Assembly: GCA_903929765.1 (NCBI GenBank)
Contig: CAIYVX010000094.1
Coordinates: forward strand, 1-64,000
DNA: 64,000 nucleotides
Direction: 5' to 3'
Origin: an uncultured Planctomycetia bacterium
GTDB taxonomy: Bacteria > Planctomycetota > Phycisphaerae > FEN-1346 > JAACEH01
This document shows positions 40,503 through 48,932 of this stretch, one piece after another. The notes under the pieces are model-generated. The model saw only the letters and a list, made by a program, of their open reading frames with translations, ran no database searches and was not told where the DNA came from. Positions within the stretch are counted from its first letter, which is position 1, and every line of letters begins with the position of its first letter. A program made the position numbers and the translations under genes.

Positions 40503-42080
40503 ATGTCATCAGATTTGGAGGCGAGCGAGGCCATGTTCAAACGGAAACCGTTGCACCGGTTGCTGGAGGAAGCCGAGGGCGGGCCGCACGGGTTGCGGCG
40601 GGCCTTGAGCGCGATGAACCTGATCAGCCTGGGGATCGGGTGCATCATCGGGACGGGGATTTTCGTGCTGACGGGCCTGGCGGCGGCGGAACATGCCGGT
40701 CCGGCGATTGTGCTGTCGTTCGTCTTCGCGGCGGTGGCCTGCGTTTTTGCGGGCCTGTGCTACGCGGAACTGGCTTCGATGATTCCGGTCTCCGGCAGCG
40801 CTTATACTTATGCCTATGCGACGATGGGAGAGATCATCGCCTGGGTCATCGGGTGGGATCTGATTCTGGAATATTTGCTGGGGGCTTCGACCGTGGCGGT
40901 GGGGTGGTCGGGCTATCTGGCCAGTTTCATGAGCGACTGCGGCCTGACCCTGCCGGATCAACTGACCACTTCAACGATCAGCGAGGCGGGCCAGATCGGG
41001 GCGACGGTGAACCTGCCGGCGATGCTGGCCATCGCGGTGCTGACGGTGCTGCTGATCGTGGGCATTCGCGAATCAGCGTGGTTCAACAACCTGATCGTGC
41101 TGGTCAAGCTGGCGGTGATCGTCATGTTCATCGCCTTCGGCTTCGCCTACGTCAAACAGGCCAACTGGCATCCGTTCATTCCCAACAACACCGGCGCGTT
41201 CGGGCAACTGGGCTGGAGCGGCTTCGCGCAGGCCTGGCACGACGGGGGTCTGGTCGGGGTGTACCAGGCCTTCACCGAGCACGGCGGGCGGGGCCAGTTC
41301 GGGTGGCTGGGGATTCTGAGCGGCGCTTCGTTCGTCTTTTTCGCTTACATCGGGTTCGATGCGGTCTCGACGACGGCGCAGGAGGCGAAGAACCCGCAGC
41401 GCGACATGCCGATCGGGATTCTGGGTTCGCTGGTGATTTGCACGGTACTCTACATTCTGGTTTCGTTGGTGGCGACGGGGCTGGTCAACTATACGCAACT
41501 GGACGTGAAGGCGCCGATTGCGACGGCGGTGGATGCGGCGGGGCCGGGGTTGGCGTGGCTGCGACCGTTCATCAAGCTGGGGGCTCTGGCCGGGCTGACT
41601 TCGGTCATGCTGGTGCTGCTGCTGGGCCAGACGCGGATTTCCTATTCGATGTCGCGCGACGGACTGTTGCCACAGGCCTTCGGCAAGATCCACCCACGGT
41701 TCAAGACGCCGTACGTGTCGACGATTGTGACCGGCCTGGTGGCCATGGTCGGGGCGGGGATGTTGCCTATCGACATGCTGGCGAAACTGGTGAACATCGG
41801 GACGCTGCTGGCCTTCGTGCTGGTGTGCCTGGGCGTCTGGATTCTGCGTCGGCGGAATCCGGAGGCCAAGCGGGCCTTCCGGACGCCGTGGGTGCCGGTG
41901 GTGCCGATTCTGGGCATGGTTTTCGCGCTGGCCCTCATGCTCGGCCTGCCGGGGTCGACCTGGCTGCGGCTGGCCATCTGGATGGCCATCGGGTTCGTGA
42001 TTTTCTTCGCCTACGCCCGGCGGCACAGCCGGCTGCAAATTGAGCACCGGGCGGCGGAAGCGGGACGAATTAAAAATTAA
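40503..42080 (+). CDS. APC-family amino acid permease (cationic amino acid transporter type)
   Basis: 525 residues with about twelve to fourteen transmembrane helices. The first helix has the APC substrate motif LGIGCIIGTGIFVLTG; other family segments are YAELASMIPVSGSAYTYAYATMGE, IGFDAVSTTAQEAKNPQRDMPIG and GQTRISYSMSRDGLLP. The N-terminal RKPLHRLLEEAEG is typical of CAT/YhdG-like transporters for basic or branched amino acids. Which amino acid cannot be told. The 3' end runs into an ATTAAAAATT repeat word; a sugar-nucleotide epimerase gene starts 22 bases later. Confidence 0.9.
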   Translation: MSSDLEASEAMFKRKPLHRLLEEAEGGPHGLRRALSAMNLISLGIGCIIGTGIFVLTGLAAAEHAGPAIVLSFVFAAVACVFAGLCYAELASMIPVSGSAYTYAYATMGEIIAWVIGWDLILEYLLGASTVAVGWSGYLASFMSDCGLTLPDQLTTSTISEAGQIGATVNLPAMLAIAVLTVLLIVGIRESAWFNNLIVLVKLAVIVMFIAFGFAYVKQANWHPFIPNNTGAFGQLGWSGFAQAWHDGGLVGVYQAFTEHGGRGQFGWLGILSGASFVFFAYIGFDAVSTTAQEAKNPQRDMPIGILGSLVICTVLYILVSLVATGLVNYTQLDVKAPIATAVDAAGPGLAWLRPFIKLGALAGLTSVMLVLLLGQTRISYSMSRDGLLPQAFGKIHPRFKTPYVSTIVTGLVAMVGAGMLPIDMLAKLVNIGTLLAFVLVCLGVWILRRRNPEAKRAFRTPWVPVVPILGMVFALALMLGLPGSTWLRLAIWMAIGFVIFFAYARRHSRLQIEHRAAEAGRIKN

Positions 42081-42102
42081 GAGAAGAAGAAGGAACAACA
42101 GA

Positions 42103-42999
42103 ATGAAAATACTCGTGACCGGGGCCGCCGGGTGGCTGGCCCGAGAGTTGGTCAAGACACTTGAGCCGGCGCACGAGCTCCGCCTGCTCGACCGGGTGGA
42201 GCCGCAGGCGGCCACGGTGTTCGCCCCCGGCCAGGCCGAGCGTCAGGCGTTGCCGCTGGAGACGACGTGGCCCTATGTTCGCGCCGAGATCACCGATCTG
42301 GACGCGCTGCGACGGGCCTGCGAAGGCATGGACGCAGTCATTCATCTCGCCGCCGCCACCAACGGCCGGCCCGAGCAGGGTATCTCCATCATGCAGGCCA
42401 ACGTAATCGGCACCTATGCCGTCCTCGATGCCGCCCGGCTCAGCGGGGTGCGGCGCGTGCTGTGCGCTTCCAGCATCAACGCCTTCGGCACAATCTACTT
42501 TCGCATCAGCAAACGCCCGGTGGTCTACCCGTCGATGCCACTCACCGAAGCCTTCCCACCCGAGCCGGAGGATCCCTACAGTCTCAGCAAGTACTGCAAC
42601 GAGGCGACCTGTGCCGCGTTTACCCGCGCCTACGGCCTGACTACGGCCGCGTTTCGTTTCGCCGGCGTGTGGACCAACGAGATGTACCGCAGCGCACTGG
42701 GCAAGCTGCCGACGACGACCGGCTGGAGCGACGAACTATATCAGTGGGTTCACGTCAACGACATCGCCGCGGGCCTGCGGCAGGCGATGGAGTGCCCGAC
42801 GCTGCCGGAGAGCGGCGTTTACACTCTGGGGGCAGCCGATACCCGCTGTCCCGAAGCGACGATGGAGTTGTTGCGGCAGTTTCAGCCGGGGCTGGCCAGG
42901 AACCTCACGGAACCATTGCCCGGCCGAGCTGCGCTGCTGTCGATCAGCCGCGCCCGAAAGGCCTTCGGTTACGATCCGCAGATCCGGCTGGGGGTGTAG
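42103..42999 (+). CDS. NAD-dependent epimerase/dehydratase (extended SDR) 1
   Basis: 298 residues from the ATG at 42103 (MKILVTGAAGWLARELVKTL), which begins the Rossmann motif GAAGWLA. The strand-4 region VIHLAAATNG, the catalytic YSLSKYCNE (YxxxK) and ASSINAFG serine are all visible. The C-terminal half carries a WVHVNDIAAGL segment seen in sugar epimerases. Start choice is supported by family length. The gene opens a carbohydrate-associated cluster with GH127, a second SDR and GH29. Substrate unknown. Confidence 0.9.
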   Translation: MKILVTGAAGWLARELVKTLEPAHELRLLDRVEPQAATVFAPGQAERQALPLETTWPYVRAEITDLDALRRACEGMDAVIHLAAATNGRPEQGISIMQANVIGTYAVLDAARLSGVRRVLCASSINAFGTIYFRISKRPVVYPSMPLTEAFPPEPEDPYSLSKYCNEATCAAFTRAYGLTTAAFRFAGVWTNEMYRSALGKLPTTTGWSDELYQWVHVNDIAAGLRQAMECPTLPESGVYTLGAADTRCPEATMELLRQFQPGLARNLTEPLPGRAALLSISRARKAFGYDPQIRLGV

Positions 43000-43308
43000 A
43001 ACACAGCCGCAGATCGAGACTCCGCTCAGGACCGGTCCTCTGCCGGGCACAAACTGGTTAATAGCGGGTCGCGCTTTATACCAGTTCGCCTTGAAGACGC
43101 CATGTGGCAGAAGCTTGTGCAAGCCGCGTGACTATTACCAGCGCCGCCGGGGTTACTGGAGGAGAAAAGTGGTTGCTTTTCCGGTGGAAAAGTGTCAAAT
43201 TGATATCGGAAGAGTTTGGCCGTGATGCCGGGCAACGCCAAAGGGGAAATGTCGGCTTAGTCTTCTCCGTCTCCAAGCCCGGAGCGCACCCGAACCAGGA
43301 GCCCAACA
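43000..43308. promoter_or_regulatory. Leader region of the GH127 gene with candidate operator
   Basis: A 309-bp repeat-free gap. It contains the perfect inverted repeat CTTTTCC-GGT-GGAAAAG at 43176-43192, about 117 bases upstream of the GH127 start, which could be a regulator site. AGGAG lies 7 bases ahead of the GH127 ATG. No convincing -35/-10 pair and no gene are seen. Confidence 0.4.
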
Positions 43309-45066
43309 ATGAATTTTTATTCGCCGCTGCCCATCACGTCCGTCACGCTTGCCGGCGAATTCGGCCGGCGGGTCCGCCAGATCATCGACAAGAACATTCT
43401 CCAGATCGACGTCAATGAGACGTTCCTGGCTTCGTTCCGCACCCGCGGCGAGGGCGGCTTGATGGGCATCGGCAATTTCCTCGACGCGTGCATCCGCCTG
43501 GCCGCAAACACGCGGGATGAGCGGATAATCGCCCTCAAGACCCGCGTGATCGCCGACCTGCTCGCCACGCAGGACCCCGATGGCTATATCGGCACCGTTC
43601 TCAAACCCGAATCGCGTATCGTCGCGCTCTGGGACCTGCACGAAAACGCCTACATCATCTGGGCCCTCATCAGCGATTTCGATCTGCATCACGAAACCGC
43701 TTCGCTGGTTGCGGCGCAAAAGATGGCCGACTACATGCTCGGCCTCTTCGCCAAGAACCCCGACCTTCGCCCCGATACCCTTGGCGGCGTCGTCACTTTC
43801 TGGGGTTCCAACCTCGCCTTTGACCGCGCGCTGATCGCCCTCTCCCGCGCCAGCAAGAATCCGAAGTACCGCGATTTCGCCATCAACTTCATGCACGTTA
43901 AGGAATTCGCGCCCGAAATCCATACCGGTCCTTCCAGCCTGGCCAATCATGCCTACACCTACCTGGGCCATGCCCTGGCGCAGCTCGACCTCTACCGCGA
44001 ATCGCCCGATCCCAAACTCCTCGCCACCACGCACAAGGCCATCGACTTTTTGCGCAAGAAGGACGGCATGCTCATCACCGGCTCCTGTTCTGAAGCCGAG
44101 TGTTGGCACGATACGCAGTCCGGCCTGCAGAATACCTCCGAAACCTGCCTGTCCGCCTACCTCGCCAGAATCATGGACGCCATGATCCAGATTGAAGCCA
44201 ATTCGCTCTATGGCGACATCATGGAGCGCGATGTCTACAATGCCCTCTTCGCCGCCACCTCCCCCGACGGCTCCAAGTCCCGCTACTTCACCCCCTTCGA
44301 CGGTCCGCGCGAATATGACGCCAACATCAACCGCTTCTGCTGCGCCAACAACAACAAACGCTTCCTCGCTGACCTCGCCACATGGATCTATTACCAAACC
44401 CCAACCGGCCTCGCGATCAACCTCTACAACGCTTCTTCCGCCAACATCAGGTTGCCTGGGGACCTCGCCGTCAAAATCGAGCAGCAAACCGATTACCCCA
44501 CCTCAGGCTCCATCGGCATCAAGGTCGACCCGGCGCGCCCCGCCAGATTTTCCCTCACCCTCCGCATCCCGCGCTGGGCCCAAGCCGCAACCGTCGCCAT
44601 CAACGGTGGCGCGGCAGAGACGCTCCGGGCCGGAATCTTCCACACCATCGAACGTACCTGGAACCCTGGCGACACGGTGCAACTCGAACTCCCCATGTCC
44701 TTCCGCTTGATCAAAGGCCGCCGCGCGCAGGCCGGCCGCGCCGCCATCCTCCGCGGCCCCGTCATCTTCACGCTCAGCCCCGAACGCAACCCCGACTTCG
44801 CGAAAGACCCCAAATTTGCCCCGCGCGAACTCATGATTCATCCCCACGAAGTCCAACCGCCAACCCCCGACGATTCCATCCGCCCCGGCGGCCTATCCTG
44901 CACCGTGGGCGCCTGGGAGCCCGGCGTCCATCACTTCTGGCCCCACATTCAGCGCAAACCGCTCATGCTCACCGAATACCCCGACGCCACCGGACAAAAC
45001 ATCTTCTTCATCGTCCCCAACCCCGAATCCACCGCGCTCGTCGAAGACGAACTCATCACCGACTAA
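43309..45066 (+). CDS. GH127 (DUF1680) beta-L-arabinofuranosidase-like hydrolase
   Basis: 585 residues, no signal peptide, probably cytoplasmic. Alpha/alpha-barrel: DVNETFLASFRTRGEGG, LATQDPDGYIGTVL, LWDLHENAYI, then the zinc/cysteine region ITGSCSEAECWH and NRFCCANNNKR near 345, where GH127 enzymes keep the catalytic cysteine and its glutamate. A beta-sandwich domain ends the protein. Known members release beta-L-arabinofuranose; others have related activities. Codon third positions are strongly C-rich (CTC, GCC, ACC), unlike the G-rich neighbours, pointing to recent acquisition. An epimerase gene follows. Confidence 0.9.
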   Translation: MNFYSPLPITSVTLAGEFGRRVRQIIDKNILQIDVNETFLASFRTRGEGGLMGIGNFLDACIRLAANTRDERIIALKTRVIADLLATQDPDGYIGTVLKPESRIVALWDLHENAYIIWALISDFDLHHETASLVAAQKMADYMLGLFAKNPDLRPDTLGGVVTFWGSNLAFDRALIALSRASKNPKYRDFAINFMHVKEFAPEIHTGPSSLANHAYTYLGHALAQLDLYRESPDPKLLATTHKAIDFLRKKDGMLITGSCSEAECWHDTQSGLQNTSETCLSAYLARIMDAMIQIEANSLYGDIMERDVYNALFAATSPDGSKSRYFTPFDGPREYDANINRFCCANNNKRFLADLATWIYYQTPTGLAINLYNASSANIRLPGDLAVKIEQQTDYPTSGSIGIKVDPARPARFSLTLRIPRWAQAATVAINGGAAETLRAGIFHTIERTWNPGDTVQLELPMSFRLIKGRRAQAGRAAILRGPVIFTLSPERNPDFAKDPKFAPRELMIHPHEVQPPTPDDSIRPGGLSCTVGAWEPGVHHFWPHIQRKPLMLTEYPDATGQNIFFIVPNPESTALVEDELITD

Positions 45067-45182
45067 TGCGGTGACGCATTGGCATACTCGCTGTGCCCGG
45101 GGCCTGCACACTGGCGAAGAAGGCCCGCTGGCATCGACCTTAAGAATATACCCACAGGCAAAGCCAAGAGGAAATCCTGAAG

Positions 45183-45950
45183 ATGAAAGTTCTGGTAACC
45201 GGTGCGGCGGGGTTTCTGGGCCGCGGGCTGATTATTCCGTTCGAGGAGCATGGCCACACCCTGCGGCTGATGGACGTGGCGGAGTTCAGTTCGCCGCGCC
45301 ATGAGGTGGTGGTCGGCGACGTGAGCAACTACGACCAGGTGGAACGGGCGGTGCAAGGCATGGAGGGGATAGTAATTGCCCACATGGCTTCGCGCGGCCC
45401 GGAGGACATCAACTACAAGACGCCGCAGATGGCGTTCGACATCAACGTCAAGGGGACGGCGTTTCTATTTCATGCGGCGGTGAAGTGCGGGGTGCGGCGC
45501 GTGGTGGTGATTTCGAGCGGTCCGACCATCTGGGACCAAACGGAGGTAGGTCCGAACTGGGACCGCAAGCAACCGTTCCGGACCTGGGGCGGATATTACA
45601 TACTGAGCAAGTCGATCCAGGAAGTGATCGCCGAACATTTTGCCCGGACGGAGAAACTGGCGGTGGCCTGCCTGCGCCCGGCCTACATCGCCGACGGCGA
45701 AGCCAACGTTGACAAGTACGGCCGTCAGATCGGCGAACGGAACTTCCAGGACACGGACCGGCGCGACATCGGCGAGGTGGCCCGACTGTGCCTGGAGCGA
45801 ACGGATTCGACTTACGAGTGTTTTACGGTCATGAGTACGCCGGAGTCGCTGGAGAAGGCGGATGTGCGGTACACCTGTGAGCGGCTCGGCTGGAAACAGC
45901 GGTACGATTTTACGTGGCTGCCGAAGGCGGAGGAAAAAAAGCCTAATTAA
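45183..45950 (+). CDS. NAD-dependent epimerase/dehydratase (extended SDR) 2
   Basis: 255 residues, starting MKVLVTGAAGFLGRGLIIPF with the Rossmann glycine motif GAAGFLG. Other SDR landmarks: VGDVSNYDQVERAV, IVIAHMASRG, VVVISSG and the catalytic YYILSKSIQE (YxxxK). The C-terminal ends early compared with full GDP- or UDP-sugar epimerases, so the substrate domain is small. It lies 116 bases after GH127. The 3' end reaches the ATTAAAAATT repeat. Likely sugar interconversion together with the first SDR. Confidence 0.88.
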   Translation: MKVLVTGAAGFLGRGLIIPFEEHGHTLRLMDVAEFSSPRHEVVVGDVSNYDQVERAVQGMEGIVIAHMASRGPEDINYKTPQMAFDINVKGTAFLFHAAVKCGVRRVVVISSGPTIWDQTEVGPNWDRKQPFRTWGGYYILSKSIQEVIAEHFARTEKLAVACLRPAYIADGEANVDKYGRQIGERNFQDTDRRDIGEVARLCLERTDSTYECFTVMSTPESLEKADVRYTCERLGWKQRYDFTWLPKAEEKKPN

Positions 45951-45986
45951 AAATTAAAAATGTAAAATTAAAAATTGCAAAGGAAA
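45946..45986. repeat. AT-rich ATTAAAAATT repeat words
   Basis: TTAAAAATTAAAAATGTAAA and following words between the convergent SDR and fur genes. Same family as 19613, 20768, 37600 and 40341. Confidence 0.65.
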
Positions 45987-45997
45987 AGAAGAGACGA

Positions 45998-46399
45998 TCA
46001 GCGGGGTTTGCGGGTGCGGCGCGCGGCGGGCTTGTGGCAGGCGGGGCACTGGCCGTGGAGGACGACTTCGTGACCTTCGAGGAGGAAGCCCTCGGGGACC
46101 GGCGGGTCGGCGTTGATCGGGCAGCCTTCGACTTCAAAGACCTGTTCGCAGGAGCGGCAACGGAAGTGGTGATGGTGGCCCTTGCCGACGAGTTCGTAGC
46201 GGGCGGGTTCGCCGCCCAGGTGGACGGCGATCAGCGTGCCGGAAGCGACCAGGGCGCTCAGGTGGCGATAGACGGTGGCGATGCCGAGGCCGGGGACGTC
46301 GGAGCGGGCGGCGTCGAGGACTTCCTGCGGGCCGAGCGGGCGGGTGATCCGGCCGAAGACCCGGAGGATGGCGCTGCGTTGGGAAGTGTTGCGTAACAC
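45998..46399 (-). CDS. Fur-family metal-responsive repressor
   Basis: 133 residues from the GTG at 46399, with AGGAG 10 bases upstream. Winged-helix DNA-binding half: TSQRSAILRVFGRITRPLGPQEVLDAARSD...GIATVYRHLSAL. Metal half: GKGHHHHFRCRSCEQVFEVEGC and HGQCPACHK, giving the two CxxC pairs of the structural zinc site and the His cluster of the regulatory site. Whether it acts as Fur, Zur or PerR is not decidable. The first 154 bases are duplicated at 47303-47456 (see pseudogene). Confidence 0.9.
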   Translation of the reverse strand: MLRNTSQRSAILRVFGRITRPLGPQEVLDAARSDVPGLGIATVYRHLSALVASGTLIAVHLGGEPARYELVGKGHHHHFRCRSCEQVFEVEGCPINADPPVPEGFLLEGHEVVLHGQCPACHKPAARRTRKPR

Positions 46400-46413
46400 G
46401 GTTCGACGATCTC

Positions 46414-47247
46414 CTAATCTTGCAGGCGACGCTGGCTTTCGGGCGTTTCCTTGAAGTTCTCCCTGGTCGAAACCTTCCGCCCGCTCTTACTCTCCAACTC
46501 CTTTCGGGCGTTGCCGGCCACCCTGCCGCCCTGCCTGGCCGCCTGCTTATTCTGTGGAAATCCTTGTGCGTCGGTGTTGCGGGCGATTTCTGTGGTGGAG
46601 GCTTCGCCAAGCATCGTAAAGATCAACTCCAAGTCCGTCATGTGGTCGCGGAGATTGTCGCCCGGGTGCGCCAGCGCTTTGTGGTCGCGATATTCCGTCG
46701 GCGTCAGGCCGAAGGTGGCCTTGCTGATCTCGGCGGTGAGAATGGCGTATTCGGTCCGCTCTTTAACCCCGCGCTTCTTCCATTCCTCAGTCAGTTCATC
46801 GCGCACGGCGATGCCACGCATCCGCTTCTCGATCCACGTCTGGGAGTAGCCCTTCAACCGGTAGACATCCCTCATGCGCTGGGAGGCCAGTTCGGGGTTT
46901 TCGATCTCCTGGAGGCGTTCATAGCCCACCTTAGCCAGCCAGCGTTTAAACGGTTCTGCCTTGGGTGAGGGGATGGACTGAATGAGACGGAGTAGCTGTT
47001 CAGCATCGGCCACATCCGTCATCCGCTGTTTGCCGTCCGCGGCGGTCATTTTCAAAGCGTGACAACCTGTCACGCTTTCATTGCCTTCCTTCCTGAGTCG
47101 CTCCTTCAACTTCCGCCAGTAAGCCCCGGCATTTACGCTGTCCGTCAGCACGCCAACCACGTCCACGATGGCAAAATACCATTTCTGGTCCGTCTCATTC
47201 CACAGGCGGCGGACCTGCTTCTGCTCAAACAGAACCAAATTATTCAC
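46414..47247 (-). CDS. BRO-N/DinD-like phage antirepressor-type protein
   Basis: 277 residues from the GTG at 47247, with GAGGAG 8 bases before it; the longer upstream frame is a fusion to fur-derived sequence and is not expected to be translated. BRO-N domain: VNNLVLFEQKQVRRLWNETDQKWYFAIVDVVGVLTDSVNAGAYWRKLK. The middle WLAKVGYERLQEIENPELA and C-terminal GKQ-rich region follow the family. Such proteins occur in phages and mobile regions. It lies between the two fur copies and probably arrived with or after that rearrangement. Confidence 0.82.
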   Translation of the reverse strand: MNNLVLFEQKQVRRLWNETDQKWYFAIVDVVGVLTDSVNAGAYWRKLKERLRKEGNESVTGCHALKMTAADGKQRMTDVADAEQLLRLIQSIPSPKAEPFKRWLAKVGYERLQEIENPELASQRMRDVYRLKGYSQTWIEKRMRGIAVRDELTEEWKKRGVKERTEYAILTAEISKATFGLTPTEYRDHKALAHPGDNLRDHMTDLELIFTMLGEASTTEIARNTDAQGFPQNKQAARQGGRVAGNARKELESKSGRKVSTRENFKETPESQRRLQD

Positions 47248-47259
47248 GGTACGGCTCCT

Positions 47260-47456
47260 CATTCTACTCTTTAACGACGCGCCTGGCGAGGTCGGCCCAT
47301 TGCCAGGGCGCTCAGGTGGCGATAGACGGTGGCGATGCCGAGGCCGGGGACGTCGGAGCGGGCGGCGTCGAGGACTTCCTGCGGGCCGAGCGGGCGGGTG
47401 ATCCGGTCGAAGACCCGGAGGATGGCGCTGCGTTGGGAAGTGTTGCGTAACACGGT
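47260..47456 (-). pseudogene. Chimeric remnant: fur 5' part fused to URO-D-like gene 3' end
   Basis: 47303-47456 matches the first 154 bases of fur (46249-46402) with one mismatch; 47260-47306 matches the last 47 bases of the URO-D-like gene (47589-47635) with one mismatch. The two parts meet at a shared CCAG (47303-47306). The frame reads the fur N-terminus to YRHLSAL and then 10 unrelated residues to a stop, so it encodes at most a truncated DNA-binding half. This is the footprint of a tandem duplication of the URO-D-fur junction. Confidence 0.92.
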
Positions 47457-47465
47457 ACGTCAATC

Positions 47466-47590
47466 TCCTGTCGGATGTCGGGCCTGTTGACCCGACCTAC
47501 ATGATTAATTCCGCGTGGCTGCAAGCAGCCACCCTACAGTGAGCATGGCCACGCAAGCGTGGACCATGCCACCCGGCCACCCGACCTACA
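47466..47590. repeat. Repeat mosaic upstream of the fur remnant
   Basis: GTCGGGCCTGTTGACCCGAC hairpin near 47475, GTGGCTGC-AA-GCAGCCAC near 47516, and CATGGCCACG-CAAG-CGTGGACCATG near 47544. No gene is present. Confidence 0.75.
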
Positions 47591-47592
47591 TT

Positions 47593-48840
47593 CTACTCTT
47601 TAACGACGCGCATGGCGAGGTCGGCCCATTGCCAGAGGCGCTCGGGGTGATATTGGACGGTCGAAACGTCCTTGAGGGTGAACTCCAGCGGGCAGCCGTG
47701 GCGGGCACAGGCGGCGCGGGTGGCGCGGAGGTCGGCCTCGACGGCGGGCCAGTCGACGGAGTCGCCGGCCAGGCGGACCGGGGCGGGTTTGCGCGAGAAA
47801 ACGAAGTCGCGCCCGAGGCCTTCGGCCCCGCGCTCCACGTCCACCCACGGACTCATGGAAACTTTCCGCACGTGCGGCAGGAGACGGACGATGTCGAGCT
47901 TGCGGTCGAGGGGTTCGCAGCAGCCGTAATAGCCGAGGCCGAAACGGGCGTACCAGGGAATGGCGTAGTCGATTTCGAATTCCTGGTGCATGGCCGGGGA
48001 GACGGAGGAGAAGATCTGGGCCATGCCGGCGGTCCAAATGTCCCTGGCCCGGGGCTTGGCGGGGTCGTAGCCGGGGGCGGGGAGTTCGTCGGTCCAGGCC
48101 CCGGTGCAGTGGATGAGGGATTGCGGCCCGTGGAGGTAGCCCTTGGCTTCCAGATCGTCGAGCATCTGGAAGTGGGCGTCGGTGAAGCGGCGCATCAGGC
48201 GGTGGACGAAGTCCGGGCGGTCGGCCAGATCCATGAGGCACGATTCGACGCTGTGCCACATGGGAATAATGTCCCAGAGTCGGAACCAGGCCCCGTAGCC
48301 GATCATGCGGACCTGGAGCAGGCCGTCGAGGATTTCGCGGGCGCGGGCTTCGAGGGCCGCCGTGGCCGGCTCGTCGAGGGTGATGTGCGGGGCGCGGATT
48401 TTGGCGAGGTCTTCGTCGGTCTTGAGCTGGTCAATGTAGAGATGGCCCTGGATGTCGTTCTGCGGATCAAGGGCGGCGGTGTGTTCCTCGATGCGCAGGC
48501 CGAAACCGTCATCGTGAAAAACCTTGCCGAGGTCGAGGAACGGTTCGACCACCATGTCGGCGCGGAGGTGGTTCCAACAGTACAACCTCCGCCGCAACTC
48601 GGTCTCCAGGCCGCGGCAGAACTCGTCCTGGCAGCGGAGCGTCAACTCGTCGTTGACGTTCAACTCGTGCCAGGGCACCTGGTCGATGAGGACCAGCGGC
48701 CGCACGGGGCGCAGGGCGTTGTTGGCCCGCCAGAGGCGAATGGTTTCCTGCTGGACCGGGAGGGCGGCAATCTCGGCGACTTGGGCGGCGAGGTCGCGGA
48801 GGATTTGGCGGTCGGTGGCGGTGGTGACGGACTTCGGCAT
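47593..48840 (-). CDS. Uroporphyrinogen decarboxylase-like (URO-D superfamily) protein
   Basis: 415 residues, TIM-barrel pattern. It begins with a helical segment and RPVRPLVLIDQVPWHELN, includes DPQNDIQGHLYIDQLKTDEDLAKI, a YGAWFRLWDIIP segment, and ends RDFVFSRKPAPVRLAG...CPLEFTLKDVSTVQYHPERL, as in the URO-D/methyltransferase-like proteins often found beside glycosidases. True HemE arginine/aspartate landmarks are absent, so a haem role is unlikely. It is encoded with GH29 downstream-to-upstream on the same strand; function and substrate unknown. Its 3' end is duplicated at 47260. Confidence 0.7.
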   Translation of the reverse strand: MPKSVTTATDRQILRDLAAQVAEIAALPVQQETIRLWRANNALRPVRPLVLIDQVPWHELNVNDELTLRCQDEFCRGLETELRRRLYCWNHLRADMVVEPFLDLGKVFHDDGFGLRIEEHTAALDPQNDIQGHLYIDQLKTDEDLAKIRAPHITLDEPATAALEARAREILDGLLQVRMIGYGAWFRLWDIIPMWHSVESCLMDLADRPDFVHRLMRRFTDAHFQMLDDLEAKGYLHGPQSLIHCTGAWTDELPAPGYDPAKPRARDIWTAGMAQIFSSVSPAMHQEFEIDYAIPWYARFGLGYYGCCEPLDRKLDIVRLLPHVRKVSMSPWVDVERGAEGLGRDFVFSRKPAPVRLAGDSVDWPAVEADLRATRAACARHGCPLEFTLKDVSTVQYHPERLWQWADLAMRVVKE

Positions 48841-48861
48841 TTGAACGGTTCTCCAGATTTT

Positions 48862-48928
48862 ACTCCACGTGGCTGCAAGCAGCCACCCTACGGAACTGTC
48901 TGGTCTGTTGACCCGACCTACATGCTAC
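48862..48928. repeat. Hairpins between URO-D-like and GH29 genes
   Basis: GTGGCTGC-AA-GCAGCCAC near 48871-48888 and GTCTGTTGACCCGACCTACATG near 48903; the same families as the block at 47466-47590. Confidence 0.7.
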
Positions 48929-48932
48929 ATGC

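Noticed and set aside
46414-47463. BRO-type gene starting at 47463 as a 349-residue protein
   Set aside because: The added N-terminus is an Arg/Pro-rich out-of-phase translation of the fur remnant; the GTG at 47247 has a GAGGAG and starts the BRO-N domain.
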